Positions 9,485-19,533 of a DNA stretch of 64,000 nucleotides are shown piece after piece. Position 1 is the stretch's first letter, and each line of letters starts with the position of its first letter. The stretch is from Phyllobacterium sp. 628 (lineage in GTDB: Bacteria > Pseudomonadota > Alphaproteobacteria > Rhizobiales > Rhizobiaceae), in contig NZ_CP050301.1 of NCBI RefSeq assembly GCF_014189505.1, forward strand, positions 69,501 to 133,500, written 5' to 3'. The position numbers and the translations under genes were made by a program. A model generated the notes under the pieces. The model was given only the letters and a program-made list of their open reading frames with translations. It was not told the origin of the DNA and did no database searches.

Positions 9485-9790
9485 ATGTCCCGCACATGTG
9501 AATTGACCGCTAAATCGGTACAGTACGGCAACAATGTGAGCCACGCGAACAACCGCACGCGCCGCCGCTTTTTGCCAAACCTCTGCCACGTTACGCTGAT
9601 CTCCGAAGCTCTTGGTCAGAGCTTCCGTCTGCGTGTTTCGGCCCATGCCCTGCGCACTGTTGAACATCGCGGTGGTCTTGATGCATTCCTGACAAAGGCT
9701 GACGAGAAGGAGCTGTCACAGCGCGCTCGTCTTCTGAAGCGTCAGATCGCCAAGAAGTCGGCTGAAGCTCCGGTAGCAGTTGCTGCCTGA
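9485..9790 (+). CDS. rpmB: 50S ribosomal protein L28
   Basis: 101-aa basic protein starting MSRTCELT, with the L28 signatures [14 protein letters not shown] and [14 protein letters not shown]. The ATG at 9485 follows an AAGGTGAG ribosome site about 10 bp upstream and is preferred over an in-frame ATG at 9461. The C-terminal AEAPVAVAA tail is typical of alphaproteobacterial L28. A rho-independent terminator lies ~35 bp past the stop. Confidence 0.97.
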   Translation: MSRTCELTAKSVQYGNNVSHANNRTRRRFLPNLCHVTLISEALGQSFRLRVSAHALRTVEHRGGLDAFLTKADEKELSQRARLLKRQIAKKSAEAPVAVAA

Positions 9791-9824
9791 TCAGCCGATT
9801 GGCTTTAAACTGTTAATCGCTTGA

Positions 9825-9850
9825 GGCCAGCTTCCGCTGGCCTTATTGTT
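9825..9850 (+). terminator. Rho-independent terminator of rpmB
   Basis: Perfect 7-bp G/C-rich stem GGCCAGC / GCTGGCC with a TTCC loop, followed by TTATTGTT. It lies between rpmB and the downstream transporter gene. Confidence 0.85.
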
Positions 9851-9877
9851 GCTGGTTCCATTACCCAGGATAAAAAA

Positions 9878-10528
9878 ATGCCGCTTCAGCGCGCCTATAC
9901 CTTTTCCGACTTCATTCTTCCCGTACTTGCTATGTGCGCGGTTGTGGCTGCCTCCAATATATTGGTGCAGTATCCCTTCAATCATTTTGGCCTCGGCGAA
10001 GTCCTCACCTTCGGTGCCTTCACCTATCCAATCGCTTTTCTGGTCAATGATCTGTCTAATCGCCGCTTCGGACCACAGTTCGCCCGGACAGTTGTCTATG
10101 CAGGCTTTATCATCGCCGTCGTGCTGTCGATCTGGCTGGCAACGCCGCGCATCGCCATCGCATCGGGAACAGCATTTCTGTGCGCACAGCTTCTAGACAT
10201 TACGGTATTCAGTAAACTGCGGCAGCTGACATGGTGGAAAGCACCGTTTGCCTCTGCCGTCTTCGGTTCGATTCTGGATACATTGCTGTTCTTCTCGATT
10301 GCCTTCGCAGCTCAATTCGCTTGGATCGACGCAGCCACTGGACAAGCGGACTCCTCACTGGCGATGCTGGTGCCGTTTTTTGGCAAAGAGATTCCGTTGT
10401 GGATGTCGCTTGGTTTCGGTGATCTGATGGTCAAGGTCGTCATGGCCATGGTGATGCTGGTGCCTTATGGCGCTATCCTTGCCATCTTCGCGCCGGCGAT
10501 TTATTCAGCCAACCGGAATTCCAAATAA
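9878..10528 (+). CDS. VUT-family queuosine-precursor transporter (YhhQ-like)
   Basis: 216 aa with about six membrane helices and the VUT-family features FPLTYLINDL-like (here YPIAFLVNDLSN) and LLDITVFSKLRQ. Family members import queuine-type precursors for tRNA queuosine modification. The start at 9878 follows a purine-rich AGGATAAAAAA stretch; the upstream in-frame ATG would place the start inside the rpmB terminator. I looked for a preQ1 riboswitch in the leader and found no convincing one. Its last 28 bp overlap the convergent esterase-like gene. Confidence 0.85.
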   Translation: MPLQRAYTFSDFILPVLAMCAVVAASNILVQYPFNHFGLGEVLTFGAFTYPIAFLVNDLSNRRFGPQFARTVVYAGFIIAVVLSIWLATPRIAIASGTAFLCAQLLDITVFSKLRQLTWWKAPFASAVFGSILDTLLFFSIAFAAQFAWIDAATGQADSSLAMLVPFFGKEIPLWMSLGFGDLMVKVVMAMVMLVPYGAILAIFAPAIYSANRNSK

Positions 10529-11517
10529 AGATTTCTTTGCAGGATGGAATTGTTATCGTCTGACATCAGGGAAATCCGGGTTGATCCATCATTGGCCTGC
10601 CAGACATCCAGTCCTTCCATATTGTCAATCTGATAGCGCATATCAGCCGCAAAGATCGCCGGACCGTCAACGGTCGCGCCGGGCTTGATATCCGCCGCCG
10701 CAATGCGGCGAATGCGAAGCGTTATGCCGCTGGAAAGACTGAACCGCCGTTCGAGCAGGAGAAGATCACCGTTTGGCAGGAAATCGCCATCGCTGATATC
10801 AAAACTATCGAGTCTTTTGACGTAAAAGAGGCCCTTTTGCGGACCTTCCAGCACAGCGGCAAAGATGTCGCCTGCCTTGTTGATGCTTTTCTCGGTAACC
10901 GCAACACGCGCGCCCTTGAGCGAGCTTGAGGCGGGAGCATAGGCGATTGTTTCGAAGCCGCGATTGTTGCGCAGTTCGTTTCTGGGCACAGGCAGCGGCA
11001 GCTCTTTCGGCCGTGACGCAAAGTTTTTCAGATCAAGATCATATTCGGCAATCCGATGAACCCGCTCGAAGGTCACCGTGACGGTCTTGCCGGAAACGGC
11101 CATACCTTCTGCATCCGAGTTACTTTTGCCTTCAACAGCGGTACCGTCGGCGCTCTGGATCGGAGCGAGGCGAAAATCAGTGACTGAAACGGGCAGCCCT
11201 TTGGCATCGCGCTGCATTTCCCCCGCATACCAGAAGCCTGTATCGGTGATACCAAGAAATGCCTTGCCTGAATCAAGATAACGAAATGCCGAAAGACCAC
11301 CAAAATCATTGTTTTTGGAGCGCAACTCCAATCCGCCCACAAACTCCAGATCCCCAAAGCGGGTTTCAGTTGAACCTATACGGAAATCGACGATGGGCCG
11401 CGCAGTGATCTCTGCTGGGACAACTCTGTTATCCTGTGCGGAGGCAGGAAGTGCGCAGAAAAGAGAGAATAAGAGAGCAAGCCGCCCGCGCCGGTCCAAC
11501 AGCGCGGGATAAGCCAT
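10501..11517 (-). CDS. Exported phytase-like esterase domain protein
   Basis: 338 aa with a signal peptide (RRGRLALLFSLFCALPASAQ, cut after ~28 residues), then a beta-propeller-like esterase-like phytase domain: FGGLSAFRYLDSGKAFLGITD, then NSDAEGMA and NNRGFETIAY, a pattern seen in this PF13449-type family. The substrate is unknown. The ATG at 11517 lies 2 bp beyond the cobT stop, so it is probably the last gene of the cobS-cobT unit. Related genomes also tend to have this gene directly after cobT. Confidence 0.8.
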   Translation of the reverse strand: MAYPALLDRRGRLALLFSLFCALPASAQDNRVVPAEITARPIVDFRIGSTETRFGDLEFVGGLELRSKNNDFGGLSAFRYLDSGKAFLGITDTGFWYAGEMQRDAKGLPVSVTDFRLAPIQSADGTAVEGKSNSDAEGMAVSGKTVTVTFERVHRIAEYDLDLKNFASRPKELPLPVPRNELRNNRGFETIAYAPASSSLKGARVAVTEKSINKAGDIFAAVLEGPQKGLFYVKRLDSFDISDGDFLPNGDLLLLERRFSLSSGITLRIRRIAAADIKPGATVDGPAIFAADMRYQIDNMEGLDVWQANDGSTRISLMSDDNNSILQRNLYLEFRLAE

Positions 11518-11518
11518 A

Positions 11519-13422
11519 TCAGCGTTTCCGCGCAGCGGATTTACCGGCAGCGCCACGTTGTTGCGCCTGCTCTTCAAACAGCGAAGCCAATTGCTCGGTC
11601 ATGGCGCCGGCCAGCTCTTCCGCATCGACGATTGTTACCGCCTTGCGATAATAGCGTGTCACATCATGACCAATGCCGATTGCAATAAGCTCAACCGGCG
11701 AGCGGGTTTCGATCTCTTCGATCACAGCCCGCAAATGCCGCTCGAGATAATTGCCCGGATTAACCGACAACGTCAGAATCGTCGACCGGCGCACCATCCG
11801 AGATCATCATCAGGATCTTGCGCTGTTCCGGACGGCCCAGCAGGCGCTGGTGCGCCCAGATGAGGGCTTCGCCATCGATATTCTCTTTCAAGAGCCCTTC
11901 ACGCATCATCAGCCCAAGATTGCGCCGTGAACGGCGCCACGGGGCATCAGCGCGCTTGTAAACGATATGGCGCAGATCGTTCAGGCGACCGGGACTGGCG
12001 GGCTTGCCACGTTCCAGCCATGCCTCACGTGCCTGTCCGCCCTTCCAGGCTTTGGTCGTGAAGCCAAGGATTTCGACTTTCACGCCGCACCGCTCCAGCG
12101 TGCGCGCCAAAATATCAGCGCAGGTTGCTGCAACAGTAATCGGCCGGCCGCGCATGGAACCGGAATTGTCGATGAGCAACGTCACGATTGTATCGCGGAA
12201 ATCCGTATCGCGCTCCTGCTTGTAGGAAAGCGGCTGGGTTGGATCGATAACAATCCGCACAAGGCGGGCTGAATCGAGATAGCCCTCTTCCAGATCAAAA
12301 TCCCACGAACGGTTCTGCTGTGCCATCAGACGGCGCTGCAAACGGTTAGCCAGCCGCCCGACAACCCCGGAAAGATTGGCAAGCTGCTTGTCCAGGAATG
12401 CCCGCAGACGTTCCAGCTCGGCTTCGTCGCACAACTCTTCCGCGTCGGTGGTTTCGTCAAATTCCTGCGTAAAGACCTTATAGCCGCTTTCGCTGCCAAG
12501 ATTCGAGAATGGCTGATTCGGCCGGCGTGCCTCACCGGGCATTTCCGCATCCGTATCCGCATCATCGTCTATCTCATCTGATGATGCATCAGCTGCTTCG
12601 GTCTCGCCCGACTGACTGTCATCGCTGGACGATTCCGAGTCATCGTCTTCCGATGCATCGCTGCCTTGATCTTCGTCGGAACCGCCCTCATTGCTCTCTT
12701 CAGGCTCAGGTGCGTCGTCGCTGTTTTCCTGATCGTCGTCCTGCTCGGTTTCCTGGGACAGCTCTTCAGCCATTTCCATGGAAGCCAGCATTTCACGTAC
12801 AACACGGGCAAAAGCGTTCTGGTCGTTGATCTTTGCGCCCAGATGTTCGAGATCGGCGGCCGCCTTTTCTTCAATCCAGTCACGCCAGAGATCAACCACA
12901 TTGCCAGCTGATTCGGGCGCTTTGCGTCCCGTCAACTTTTCACGCACCATCAGCGCAACCGCTTCTTCCAGCGGCGCTTCGGCCTTGTCGGTAATCGCCG
13001 GGAAATTGGCACGTGAATATTTGTCCGAAAGCATCGATGTCAGGTTTTCGGCCATGCCATCCATTCGCAAGGAACCAATAGCTTCAACACGCGCCTGTTC
13101 GACAGCATCGAAAATGGCCCGCGCCTGCTTGCCTTCCGGCGCCAGCGTCGCGTGGATACGGTCATTGTGGCAGGCTTTGCGCAACGCCATCGAATCGCCG
13201 ATGCCCCGCGTAATCGCGATATCATTGGCAGTCGGGCGCTTCGGCAAATCAGGCAGACGTGCCCGGTGGCCGGTCAATGCCGGCCGGTCATTGCCGAAAC
13301 CAACTTCCATTTCATGGTCGCCGGCAATTGCCCGCATGCAGGCCGTAACCGCGCGCTTGAAAGGCTCGGAATCAACCGGACCTTTCGTATTTGTGCGTGA
13401 ATTGTCTCCCCGGGCCCGCCAT
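11519..13422 (-). pseudogene. cobT: Cobaltochelatase subunit CobT, disrupted by two frameshifts
   Basis: CobT with CobS and CobN inserts cobalt into hydrogenobyrinic acid a,c-diamide. The gene is readable from MAGPG at 13422, but an extra G in the run at 13408-13411 shifts the frame. The main frame carries [16 protein letters not shown] (continuing from ~13378), an acidic Ser/Asp/Glu-rich linker and the von Willebrand MIDAS motif DNSGSMRG. At about 11780-11784 a second extra base (TCTGAC where TCGAC is expected after PVDD) leads to a stop, while the proper C-terminus ([15 protein letters not shown], ending AARKR) continues in the next frame to 11519. With both bases removed the product is 633 aa, the usual CobT length. 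It may be a real lesion or sequence error. Confidence 0.88.
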
Positions 13423-13435
13423 GCTGTTATGACGC

Positions 13436-14425
13436 TCAGCCTATGACCACATTGGCCGTCGACTCAGGCAGTTCCTTGCCGAACGCGCGCTGATAGAACT
13501 CGGCCACAATCGGGCGTTCCAGTTCATCGCATTTGTTGAGGAAGGTCAGACGGAAAGCAAAACCCACATCCTTGAAGATATCGGCATTTTCAGCCCAGGT
13601 GATAACCGTACGCGGGCTCATGACAGTCGACAGATCGCCATTGATGAAAGCGGCACGGGTCATATCAGCAACGCGAACCATCTTGGAGACGATCTCGCGG
13701 CCTTCCTTGTTCTGATAGTGCTTTGCCTTCGCCGCAACGATGGCAGCTTCATTGTCATGGGGCAGATAGTTCAGCGTTGTGACGATGGACCAGCGATCCA
13801 TCTGTGCCTGGTTGATCTGCTGCGTGCCATGATAGAGGCCTGTCGTATCGCCAAGACCAACCGTGTTGGCTGTTGCAAACAGGCGGAAAGCCGGATGTGG
13901 ACGGATAACGCGGCTCTGATCGAGCAGTGTCAGGCGGCCGGATGATTCGAGAACACGCTGAATCACGAACATCACGTCCGGACGGCCAGCGTCATACTCA
14001 TCGAAAACCAGAGCGACATTGTGCTGATAGGCCCATGGCAGGATGCCGTCGCGGAATTCCGTGATCTGCATGCCTTCCTTGACGACAATCGCATCCTTGC
14101 CGACGAGATCGATACGGCTGACATGGCTGTCGAGATTAACGCGTACGCATGGCCAATTGAGGCGGGCGGCAACCTGCTCAATGTGAGTCGACTTACCAGT
14201 TCCGTGGTAACCGGAGACCATGACACGGCGGTTGAAGGCAAAACCGGCCAGAATGGCGAGTGTTGTCTGTTTATCAAACAGATAATCCGGATCGGTTTCC
14301 GGAACATATGCGTCGCCTGCCTTATAGGCAGGAACCATCATGTCGGTATCAAATCCGAAAAGCTTTGCGGCAGAAACCGTTGTATCCGGCAAATTCGCAA
14401 TATCGCGATCAACCTTATTCATCAT
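13436..14425 (-). CDS. cobS: Cobaltochelatase AAA+ subunit CobS
   Basis: ATPase subunit of the aerobic cobaltochelatase. Walker [10 protein letters not shown] and Walker [12 protein letters not shown] are intact, and the N-terminus [17 protein letters not shown] is the expected family start; ATGs at 14425 and 14422 are adjacent and either could be used. About 329 aa, normal. It ends 13 bp before the cobT start codon, so the two are cotranscribed. With cobT broken this subunit would have no functional partner unless the frameshifts are artefacts. Confidence 0.95.
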   Translation of the reverse strand: MMNKVDRDIANLPDTTVSAAKLFGFDTDMMVPAYKAGDAYVPETDPDYLFDKQTTLAILAGFAFNRRVMVSGYHGTGKSTHIEQVAARLNWPCVRVNLDSHVSRIDLVGKDAIVVKEGMQITEFRDGILPWAYQHNVALVFDEYDAGRPDVMFVIQRVLESSGRLTLLDQSRVIRPHPAFRLFATANTVGLGDTTGLYHGTQQINQAQMDRWSIVTTLNYLPHDNEAAIVAAKAKHYQNKEGREIVSKMVRVADMTRAAFINGDLSTVMSPRTVITWAENADIFKDVGFAFRLTFLNKCDELERPIVAEFYQRAFGKELPESTANVVIG

Positions 14426-14514
14426 GCCTCCAGCGCGACTGCACGTGCAGACGCAATAAATAGTCACACCCATGAAGCCTCAAGGGGAGGCTTCGAATTC
14501 AGCCAACAGGTCGC

Positions 14515-15168
14515 TTAGCAAAAACCGGCTTGTTTGAGCAATTGATAAGCCTGGATTACGTCGCGGAAACGATCCTCGGAAGCCCGATCACCACCGTTAG
14601 CGTCCGGATGATGAAGCTTCACCAATTCCTTATAGCGCGACTTGATGTCTTCGCCAGTGGCTTTTACGTCCAAACCAAGCGTATCGAGCGCTTTTGCCTC
14701 AAGCGGCTTGGCTTTGCGCAGCCGCGCACTTGGCCGCGCATCACCGAACACGCTGTTCGGATCGCGGAAACGATTCTGATAGGCAGCGCGGCCTGAACGC
14801 AGCTTGGAAAAATCAGGCGAGGTTTTGGCTCCGCCCGATGCCGCAGCCGCCGCACTTGCACCGGCACCGCTGCCTGGCAGGCCAGCAACAGTCCAGGTGG
14901 GGCGGTCGCCAGTCAAGGCTTCCTTCTGGTAGCGCGCAACTTCCACATCGGAGAGGCCGGAGAAATAATTATAGCCCTTGTTGTACTCACGCACGTGGTC
15001 AATGCAGAAATGGAAAAACTCGCCTTCCTTCATGCGTCCGACGGGAGCACGATGCGGTCCGGGCTTATCGCAGCCATCCCACTGACAAACAGGTATGCGC
15101 GATTTCTCTTCTTCCGCCTTTTTGGGGCGGATACGGATGCTGTCAAAATATTTCGAACTAGAGGTCAT
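14515..15168 (-). CDS. J-domain protein (DnaJ-like cochaperone)
   Basis: 217 aa. An N-terminal Cys-containing segment (PVCQWDGCDKPGPHRAP) is followed by an Ala/Gly-rich linker and a C-terminal J domain (residues ~160-215) with the HPD motif in KLHHPDANGGDR. J domains stimulate DnaK ATPase. A C-terminal J domain is typical of this small alphaproteobacterial family, normally found upstream of cobS as here. Substrate or targeting role is unknown. Confidence 0.88.
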   Translation of the reverse strand: MTSSSKYFDSIRIRPKKAEEEKSRIPVCQWDGCDKPGPHRAPVGRMKEGEFFHFCIDHVREYNKGYNYFSGLSDVEVARYQKEALTGDRPTWTVAGLPGSGAGASAAAAASGGAKTSPDFSKLRSGRAAYQNRFRDPNSVFGDARPSARLRKAKPLEAKALDTLGLDVKATGEDIKSRYKELVKLHHPDANGGDRASEDRFRDVIQAYQLLKQAGFC

Positions 15169-15311
15169 TGCGTACGATTATCAACGGATTGGTTTACAAG
15201 ACAAGAATTGACAATTGCCCATGGATCAACCTAACGCCTGAAATGGCGGTAAATTTGTGATCATGTGCGGATTTGCCAAATGAAATTACCATATGGGCGC
15301 AGGAGAACGAA

Positions 15312-15614
15312 ATGTCCACTCAGTCAGCGATCGAAAACAAACTGACGCAGGCTTTTCATCCTGTTTCATTGGCCGTCATCAACGAAAGTCATCTTCATGC
15401 CGGCCACCACCATGAAGACAGCGATCATCATGGCACATTCGACGGTTCCGGTGAAACGCATTTTCGCGTGCGCATTGTCGCAGAAGCATTCGCGGGCCTG
15501 TCACGCGTTGCCCGGCACCGCGCCATCAACGATGTTTTGAAAGATGAATTGGCGGGCAGTGTCCATGCTTTAGCGCTGGAACCCTCTGCACCGGGCGAAG
15601 CAACACGGCGTTAA
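15312..15614 (+). CDS. BolA family protein
   Basis: 100 aa. BolA proteins partner with monothiol glutaredoxins in iron-sulfur handling and stress response. A degenerate KH-like fold is expected; the region FRVRIVAEAFAGLSRVARHRAINDVL is the conserved BolA core, and His residues in the N-terminal half (HLHAGHHHEDSDHHG) form an unusually His-rich loop. The start at 15312 has an AGGAG site 7 bp upstream. Divergent from the J-domain gene, as in related genomes. Confidence 0.92.
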   Translation: MSTQSAIENKLTQAFHPVSLAVINESHLHAGHHHEDSDHHGTFDGSGETHFRVRIVAEAFAGLSRVARHRAINDVLKDELAGSVHALALEPSAPGEATRR

Positions 15615-16135
15615 ACGCCTTCAGGTTGCGTTAGCTGAAGCTTGAGCCGCGCAACCATACTTTCTTGAAGTTCACTTTCTTCGCCATATGCCGACGCGGT
15701 CTGCCGCAACATGTCGATGAGTTGCGAACGCTCTCTCCTCGTCAGGCGCGCCCGCAACATAGGCACCATATCGTCCGCCATGCTCGAGAAAAATCCGCGG
15801 TGCTTGGTATATTGCCACGCCCTTTTGAACATCGAGTCCGGATCCGCAATTTGTAACGGTTCGCTCATGAGTTCCATGATCTTCAGCTTTTCATCAGCCA
15901 TTAATGGCGTGCCAGTCCGCACGAGCTGGATCATCAACACCACGGCAGCCAAGCGCGGGTCTCGAATTCGCCGGCAACGCGAGCCAATAAGGCCTGCAAA
16001 ACGCCTTCTGACTCTATTCCGCAGAAATAGCGTGTTCCGATTAAGCTCATCAGCAGCTTGGACGGTCGAGTGCGCTCTATTAATGACGTAAAAACACAAC
16101 CCACAGATGCTTAAAACCGCAATAACAATATGCAT
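15611..16135 (-). CDS. Hypothetical membrane-anchored protein
   Basis: 174 aa. Residues ~1-17 form one hydrophobic segment (HIVIAVLSICGLCFYVIN). The rest is helical and charged, with DEKLKIMELM and RRERSQLIDMLRQTASAYGEES, which loosely recalls TerB-like domains; that resemblance is too weak to name a family. The stop overlaps the bolA stop by 4 bp on the opposite strand. Function unknown. Confidence 0.6.
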   Translation of the reverse strand: MHIVIAVLSICGLCFYVINRAHSTVQAADELNRNTLFLRNRVRRRFAGLIGSRCRRIRDPRLAAVVLMIQLVRTGTPLMADEKLKIMELMSEPLQIADPDSMFKRAWQYTKHRGFFSSMADDMVPMLRARLTRRERSQLIDMLRQTASAYGEESELQESMVARLKLQLTQPEGV

Positions 16136-16208
16136 GCAACCCCCAATATGTGAGTGGGAATGCGTTTAAAAATCAATATGTTAAAACAACAAAAATAATG
16201 CCAGGAAG

Positions 16209-17498
16209 TTAACCTATTTTCGCCTTTTCGTCATCCTCCAAAGGTCGAATGCGAAGCCGCGTAATGCGGTTTTTTTCGCGCTTAAGCACGGTGAACCGCT
16301 TGCCGTGGAAGGTGAACGCCTGCTTCTCGGTCGGGATGCTTTGAGTTTCATGGATGACGAGGCCCGCAATCGTCGTGGCTTCTGCATCCGGCAGGTGCCA
16401 GTCGAGTGCGCGGTTAAGATCGCGAATCGGCACGGAACCATCGACAAGTACGGAACCGTCCGGCTGCGGACGGCAGCCCTGAACATCGATGTCATGTTCA
16501 TCAGCAATATCCCCGACGATCTCCTCAAGAATATCTTCCAGCGTAATCAGCCCCTGCACATCACCATACTCGTCCACAACAATTGCGATATGCGCCTTGC
16601 GTCGCAGAAAAGCGTTGAGCTGATCCTGCAGGGTAGTGGTGTCGGGGACGAACCACGGCTTGGTCGCCACCTTCATGATGTTGATCTTGGAGAAATCCCG
16701 GTTGGCATCACGGATGGCACGCACCAGATCCTTGGCATGGACAACGCCGACAATATTGTCGTTGTCACCGCGCCAGACCGGAATACGGGTGTGGTGGCTC
16801 GCGAGAATCTGGCTGATGATCTCTTCGATCGGATCATCGGCGTTGATCGAATCCATATCGGTGCGGTGGATCATGACATCGTAAACTTCGAGCTCGCGCA
16901 GATCGAGCAAACCGCCGATCTGGTCGCGATCACGCTTCACCACTGATCCATCGCGATGCAGAAGATCAACGGCGCCGCGTAATTCTTCCTGCGCTGACAG
17001 CATGGACGCCACCGCCGTCAGATTGATACCGAACAGCCCGAGAATACGGCGAACAATCCAGTTGATGAGGTCGGATAACGGGCCGAACAGAAAAACCGCG
17101 ATCTGTGCAGATCGGACCAGCGCCAGCGCATTGCGGTCAGGGCTGGAGATGGCCCAGGACTTCGGCAGGACCTCGGCAAAAATAACCAGAAGCACGGTCA
17201 TGATGGCCGTTGCATAGGCAACGCCGGCCTGACCAAACAGATTGAGCAGCATACTGGTCGTCAGGGACGACGCCAGAATATTGATGAGATTGTTGCCGAT
17301 CAGCATGACGCCGATCAACCGGTCGCGCTTTTCGATCAACCCTTCGACGACTGTCGCCCGGTCATCGCCGCGTTTGGACAACCGGTGCATGCGCGCACGC
17401 GACACGGCCGTCAGCGCGGTTTCAGACCCGGAAAACAGACCCGACATCAGGATCAAAAGGAAAATGATTCCGCAAAAGATCCAGAGTTCGAAGTTCAT
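16209..17498 (-). CDS. CNNM/CorC-HlyC family membrane protein with CBS domains
   Basis: 429 aa in the standard order: a DUF21 (CNNM) membrane domain with about four helices (residues ~1-180), a CBS pair (~210-330, with [11 protein letters not shown] and [23 protein letters not shown]), and a C-terminal CorC/HlyC transport-associated domain. Family members are linked to magnesium or cobalt efflux. Its start overlaps the aroB stop by 4 bp, so it is the third gene of an aroK-aroB-corC-like operon. Confidence 0.9.
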   Translation of the reverse strand: MNFELWIFCGIIFLLILMSGLFSGSETALTAVSRARMHRLSKRGDDRATVVEGLIEKRDRLIGVMLIGNNLINILASSLTTSMLLNLFGQAGVAYATAIMTVLLVIFAEVLPKSWAISSPDRNALALVRSAQIAVFLFGPLSDLINWIVRRILGLFGINLTAVASMLSAQEELRGAVDLLHRDGSVVKRDRDQIGGLLDLRELEVYDVMIHRTDMDSINADDPIEEIISQILASHHTRIPVWRGDNDNIVGVVHAKDLVRAIRDANRDFSKINIMKVATKPWFVPDTTTLQDQLNAFLRRKAHIAIVVDEYGDVQGLITLEDILEEIVGDIADEHDIDVQGCRPQPDGSVLVDGSVPIRDLNRALDWHLPDAEATTIAGLVIHETQSIPTEKQAFTFHGKRFTVLKREKNRITRLRIRPLEDDEKAKIG

Positions 17499-18610
17499 TT
17501 TGGGTGCTTCTCCTGCAAAAAGCTAAGAACAGCAGATGGTGGAACATCTTTAGCGATAAAGGACTGACCGACACCGCGCGTCAGGATAAAGGTCAGCGCG
17601 CCACGCGCCACCTTTTTATCCTGCGCTATATAATCCATCAATTTTTCCGCCGATGGCAATTCGCCGGGAATATCGCCGATGGAAACAGGTAAACCAACCT
17701 GACGCAGATGCGCCTCGACGCGCGTGGCATCATCAACACTGGCAAGATTCATTTTCACCGAGAACTGGTGCGCAAGAACCATACCGATGGCAACGCCCTC
17801 GCCGTGCACGAGCCGGGCAGAATCATACTGCGTCGCGGTTTCCAATGCGTGGCCAAAGGTATGGCCGAGATTAAGCAAGGCGCGATCGCCTGTCTCGCGT
17901 TCGTCGCGCGCCACCACATCAGCCTTTGACTGGCAGGATGTGGCAATGGCTTGCGTCCGTGCCGGACCACCGTCAAAAATCCCCTGCCAGTTCTTCTCAA
18001 GCCAGGCAAAGAAATCCGGACGGTCAATGAGACCGTACTTCGCCACTTCCGCATAGCCGGCACGGAACTCGCGCGGACTGAGTGTGTCCAGCACAGCTGT
18101 ATCGGCCAGAACCAGTTGTGGTTGATAAAACGCCCCAACCAGATTTTTGCCGTGCGCAGTGTTGATACCGGTCTTGCCGCCGACGGAGGAATCCACCTGT
18201 GCCAGCAGCGATGTGGGTATCTGCACAAAGCCCATGCCGCGCCGGGCAATGCTGGCAGCAAAACCAGCAAGATCGCCAATGACACCCCCGCCAAAAGCAA
18301 TAACGATATCGCCGCGTTCCAGCCGTGCAGACAGGATTGCATTCGTCACGGTCTCAAGCGTGGCGAAACCTTTGGACTTTTCACCGGGGGCTACGATAAT
18401 CGGCGTTGCATCAATTCCTGATGTCTTGAGACTTCCGGTCAGGCGAGCGAGATGAAGAGCCGCAACATTCTCGTCACTGACAATCGCAACCCGCTGCGCC
18501 TGCGTGCGATTGGCAAGCTCTTGTCCGGCGCGGTCAATCAGCCCCGAGCCAATCAGGATATCATAGGAGCGATCACCCAGCTTTACCGGGACTATTGTCT
18601 GTTCGCTCAT
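17495..18610 (-). CDS. aroB: 3-dehydroquinate synthase
   Basis: Converts DAHP to 3-dehydroquinate, the second step of the shikimate pathway. The NAD-binding loop [14 protein letters not shown], the substrate segment [11 protein letters not shown] and the metal-site region [11 protein letters not shown] are all present. 371 aa, normal. Overlaps aroK by 4 bp upstream and the CorC-like gene by 4 bp downstream, implying translational coupling across all three. Confidence 0.96.
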   Translation of the reverse strand: MSEQTIVPVKLGDRSYDILIGSGLIDRAGQELANRTQAQRVAIVSDENVAALHLARLTGSLKTSGIDATPIIVAPGEKSKGFATLETVTNAILSARLERGDIVIAFGGGVIGDLAGFAASIARRGMGFVQIPTSLLAQVDSSVGGKTGINTAHGKNLVGAFYQPQLVLADTAVLDTLSPREFRAGYAEVAKYGLIDRPDFFAWLEKNWQGIFDGGPARTQAIATSCQSKADVVARDERETGDRALLNLGHTFGHALETATQYDSARLVHGEGVAIGMVLAHQFSVKMNLASVDDATRVEAHLRQVGLPVSIGDIPGELPSAEKLMDYIAQDKKVARGALTFILTRGVGQSFIAKDVPPSAVLSFLQEKHPK

Positions 18611-19224
18611 ATCGCGTCCTTATCATTCAGGCCGAGCGCATCCAGATGCTGCAAAACCGCCTGCATCGCTTCCAGCGCGATGATTTCTTTCTTTTCCTCA
18701 CGTGAGTGAATGGTGAGGTCCGCCTGCGCATAAACAGGATACCGTTCGCCCATCAGCCGTTCCATGACGGCGCGGGGATCATCGTTTTTCAAAAGCGGTC
18801 TGTTCTGCTTGCGCACAACCCGCCCCATCAACACATCGAGCTCGGCATTGAGCCAGACGGAAACCCCGTCGGTCGCGATGGCCCGCCGGGTCTGCTCGTT
18901 CATATAGGCACCGCCGCCCGTGGCCAGAACGATCGGTCCCTCTTCAAGCATGCGCGCAATAACGCGCCGTTCCAGATCACGGAACTCCGCTTCGCCGTAG
19001 GCTTCGAACAATTCCGGGACGGTCATTGTCGAAACTTTTTCGATTTCCGTATCCGCATCAAAGAACGGCAATTCGACCATCGAAGCCAGTTTTTTGCCAA
19101 CGGTGGATTTGCCTGCGCCCATCAATCCGATGAGCACAATAGACTTGCGGCCAAGACGCTCCCGGATGGATCGCGCCATCTCCGGAACTTGTGTTGACCC
19201 AAGGATATCATCAGTACTGTTCAT
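18607..19224 (-). CDS. aroK: Shikimate kinase
   Basis: Phosphorylates shikimate at the 3-OH. The P-loop GLMGAGKST is at residues 33-41, the shikimate-binding segment around FFDADTEIE follows, and ATGGGAYM is the family's second marker. I chose the ATG at 19224 (MNSTDD); a longer TTG start at 19260 lacks a ribosome site. 205 aa, at the long end for AroK because of an N-terminal extension. First gene of the aroK-aroB operon. Confidence 0.95.
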   Translation of the reverse strand: MNSTDDILGSTQVPEMARSIRERLGRKSIVLIGLMGAGKSTVGKKLASMVELPFFDADTEIEKVSTMTVPELFEAYGEAEFRDLERRVIARMLEEGPIVLATGGGAYMNEQTRRAIATDGVSVWLNAELDVLMGRVVRKQNRPLLKNDDPRAVMERLMGERYPVYAQADLTIHSREEKKEIIALEAMQAVLQHLDALGLNDKDAI

Positions 19225-19367
19225 AAATGCGTTTCGACAGGAAAACCGTGCCGTCGTCAAGCAATGTATGGGTTTAAACGCTGTTGCGCCTTCATCAAAT
19301 CATAAGAGTTTTGCCTGCAAGATTATGGAACACACCGAGCAAGCAGCAAAGACGATTTGATCCGAAA

Positions 19368-19529
19368 ATGCCGACACTGACCCGACTGATTGTAACCCTC
19401 GCGATCCTCGCCGGGCTCGTCTATGCGGGTATGCTCGGGCTTGTGATGTTTGTTCATCCGACACAGACCGAAATGACCATTCGCATCCCGACAGAAAAAC
19501 TCAATCCAAAACCCAACAATCCGAAGTAA
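19368..19529 (+). CDS. Small single-pass membrane protein
   Basis: 53 aa starting [16 protein letters not shown], with one membrane segment (about residues 6-30) followed by a short hydrophilic tail rich in Pro and Asn. It ends 4 bp before xerD and is probably translated with it. I recognise no named family, but small conserved proteins of this shape do sit ahead of xerD in rhizobia. The longer frame starting at 19284 overlaps the aroK leader and is unlikely. Confidence 0.65.
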   Translation: MPTLTRLIVTLAILAGLVYAGMLGLVMFVHPTQTEMTIRIPTEKLNPKPNNPK

Positions 19530-19533
19530 ATCC

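Noticed and set aside
9791..9877. preQ1 riboswitch before the YhhQ-like gene
   Set aside because: The only clear structure is the rpmB terminator hairpin; no preQ1 core could be aligned.
11770..11800. Programmed +1 frameshift in cobT
   Set aside because: The shift site TCT-GAC has no slow or stop codon, no internal ribosome-like stimulator I can see, and a second unrelated frameshift lies at the other end of the gene.
14426..15311. Cobalamin riboswitch for the cobS-cobT operon
   Set aside because: No B12-box-like sequence is visible, and the upstream region is coding for the J-domain protein.
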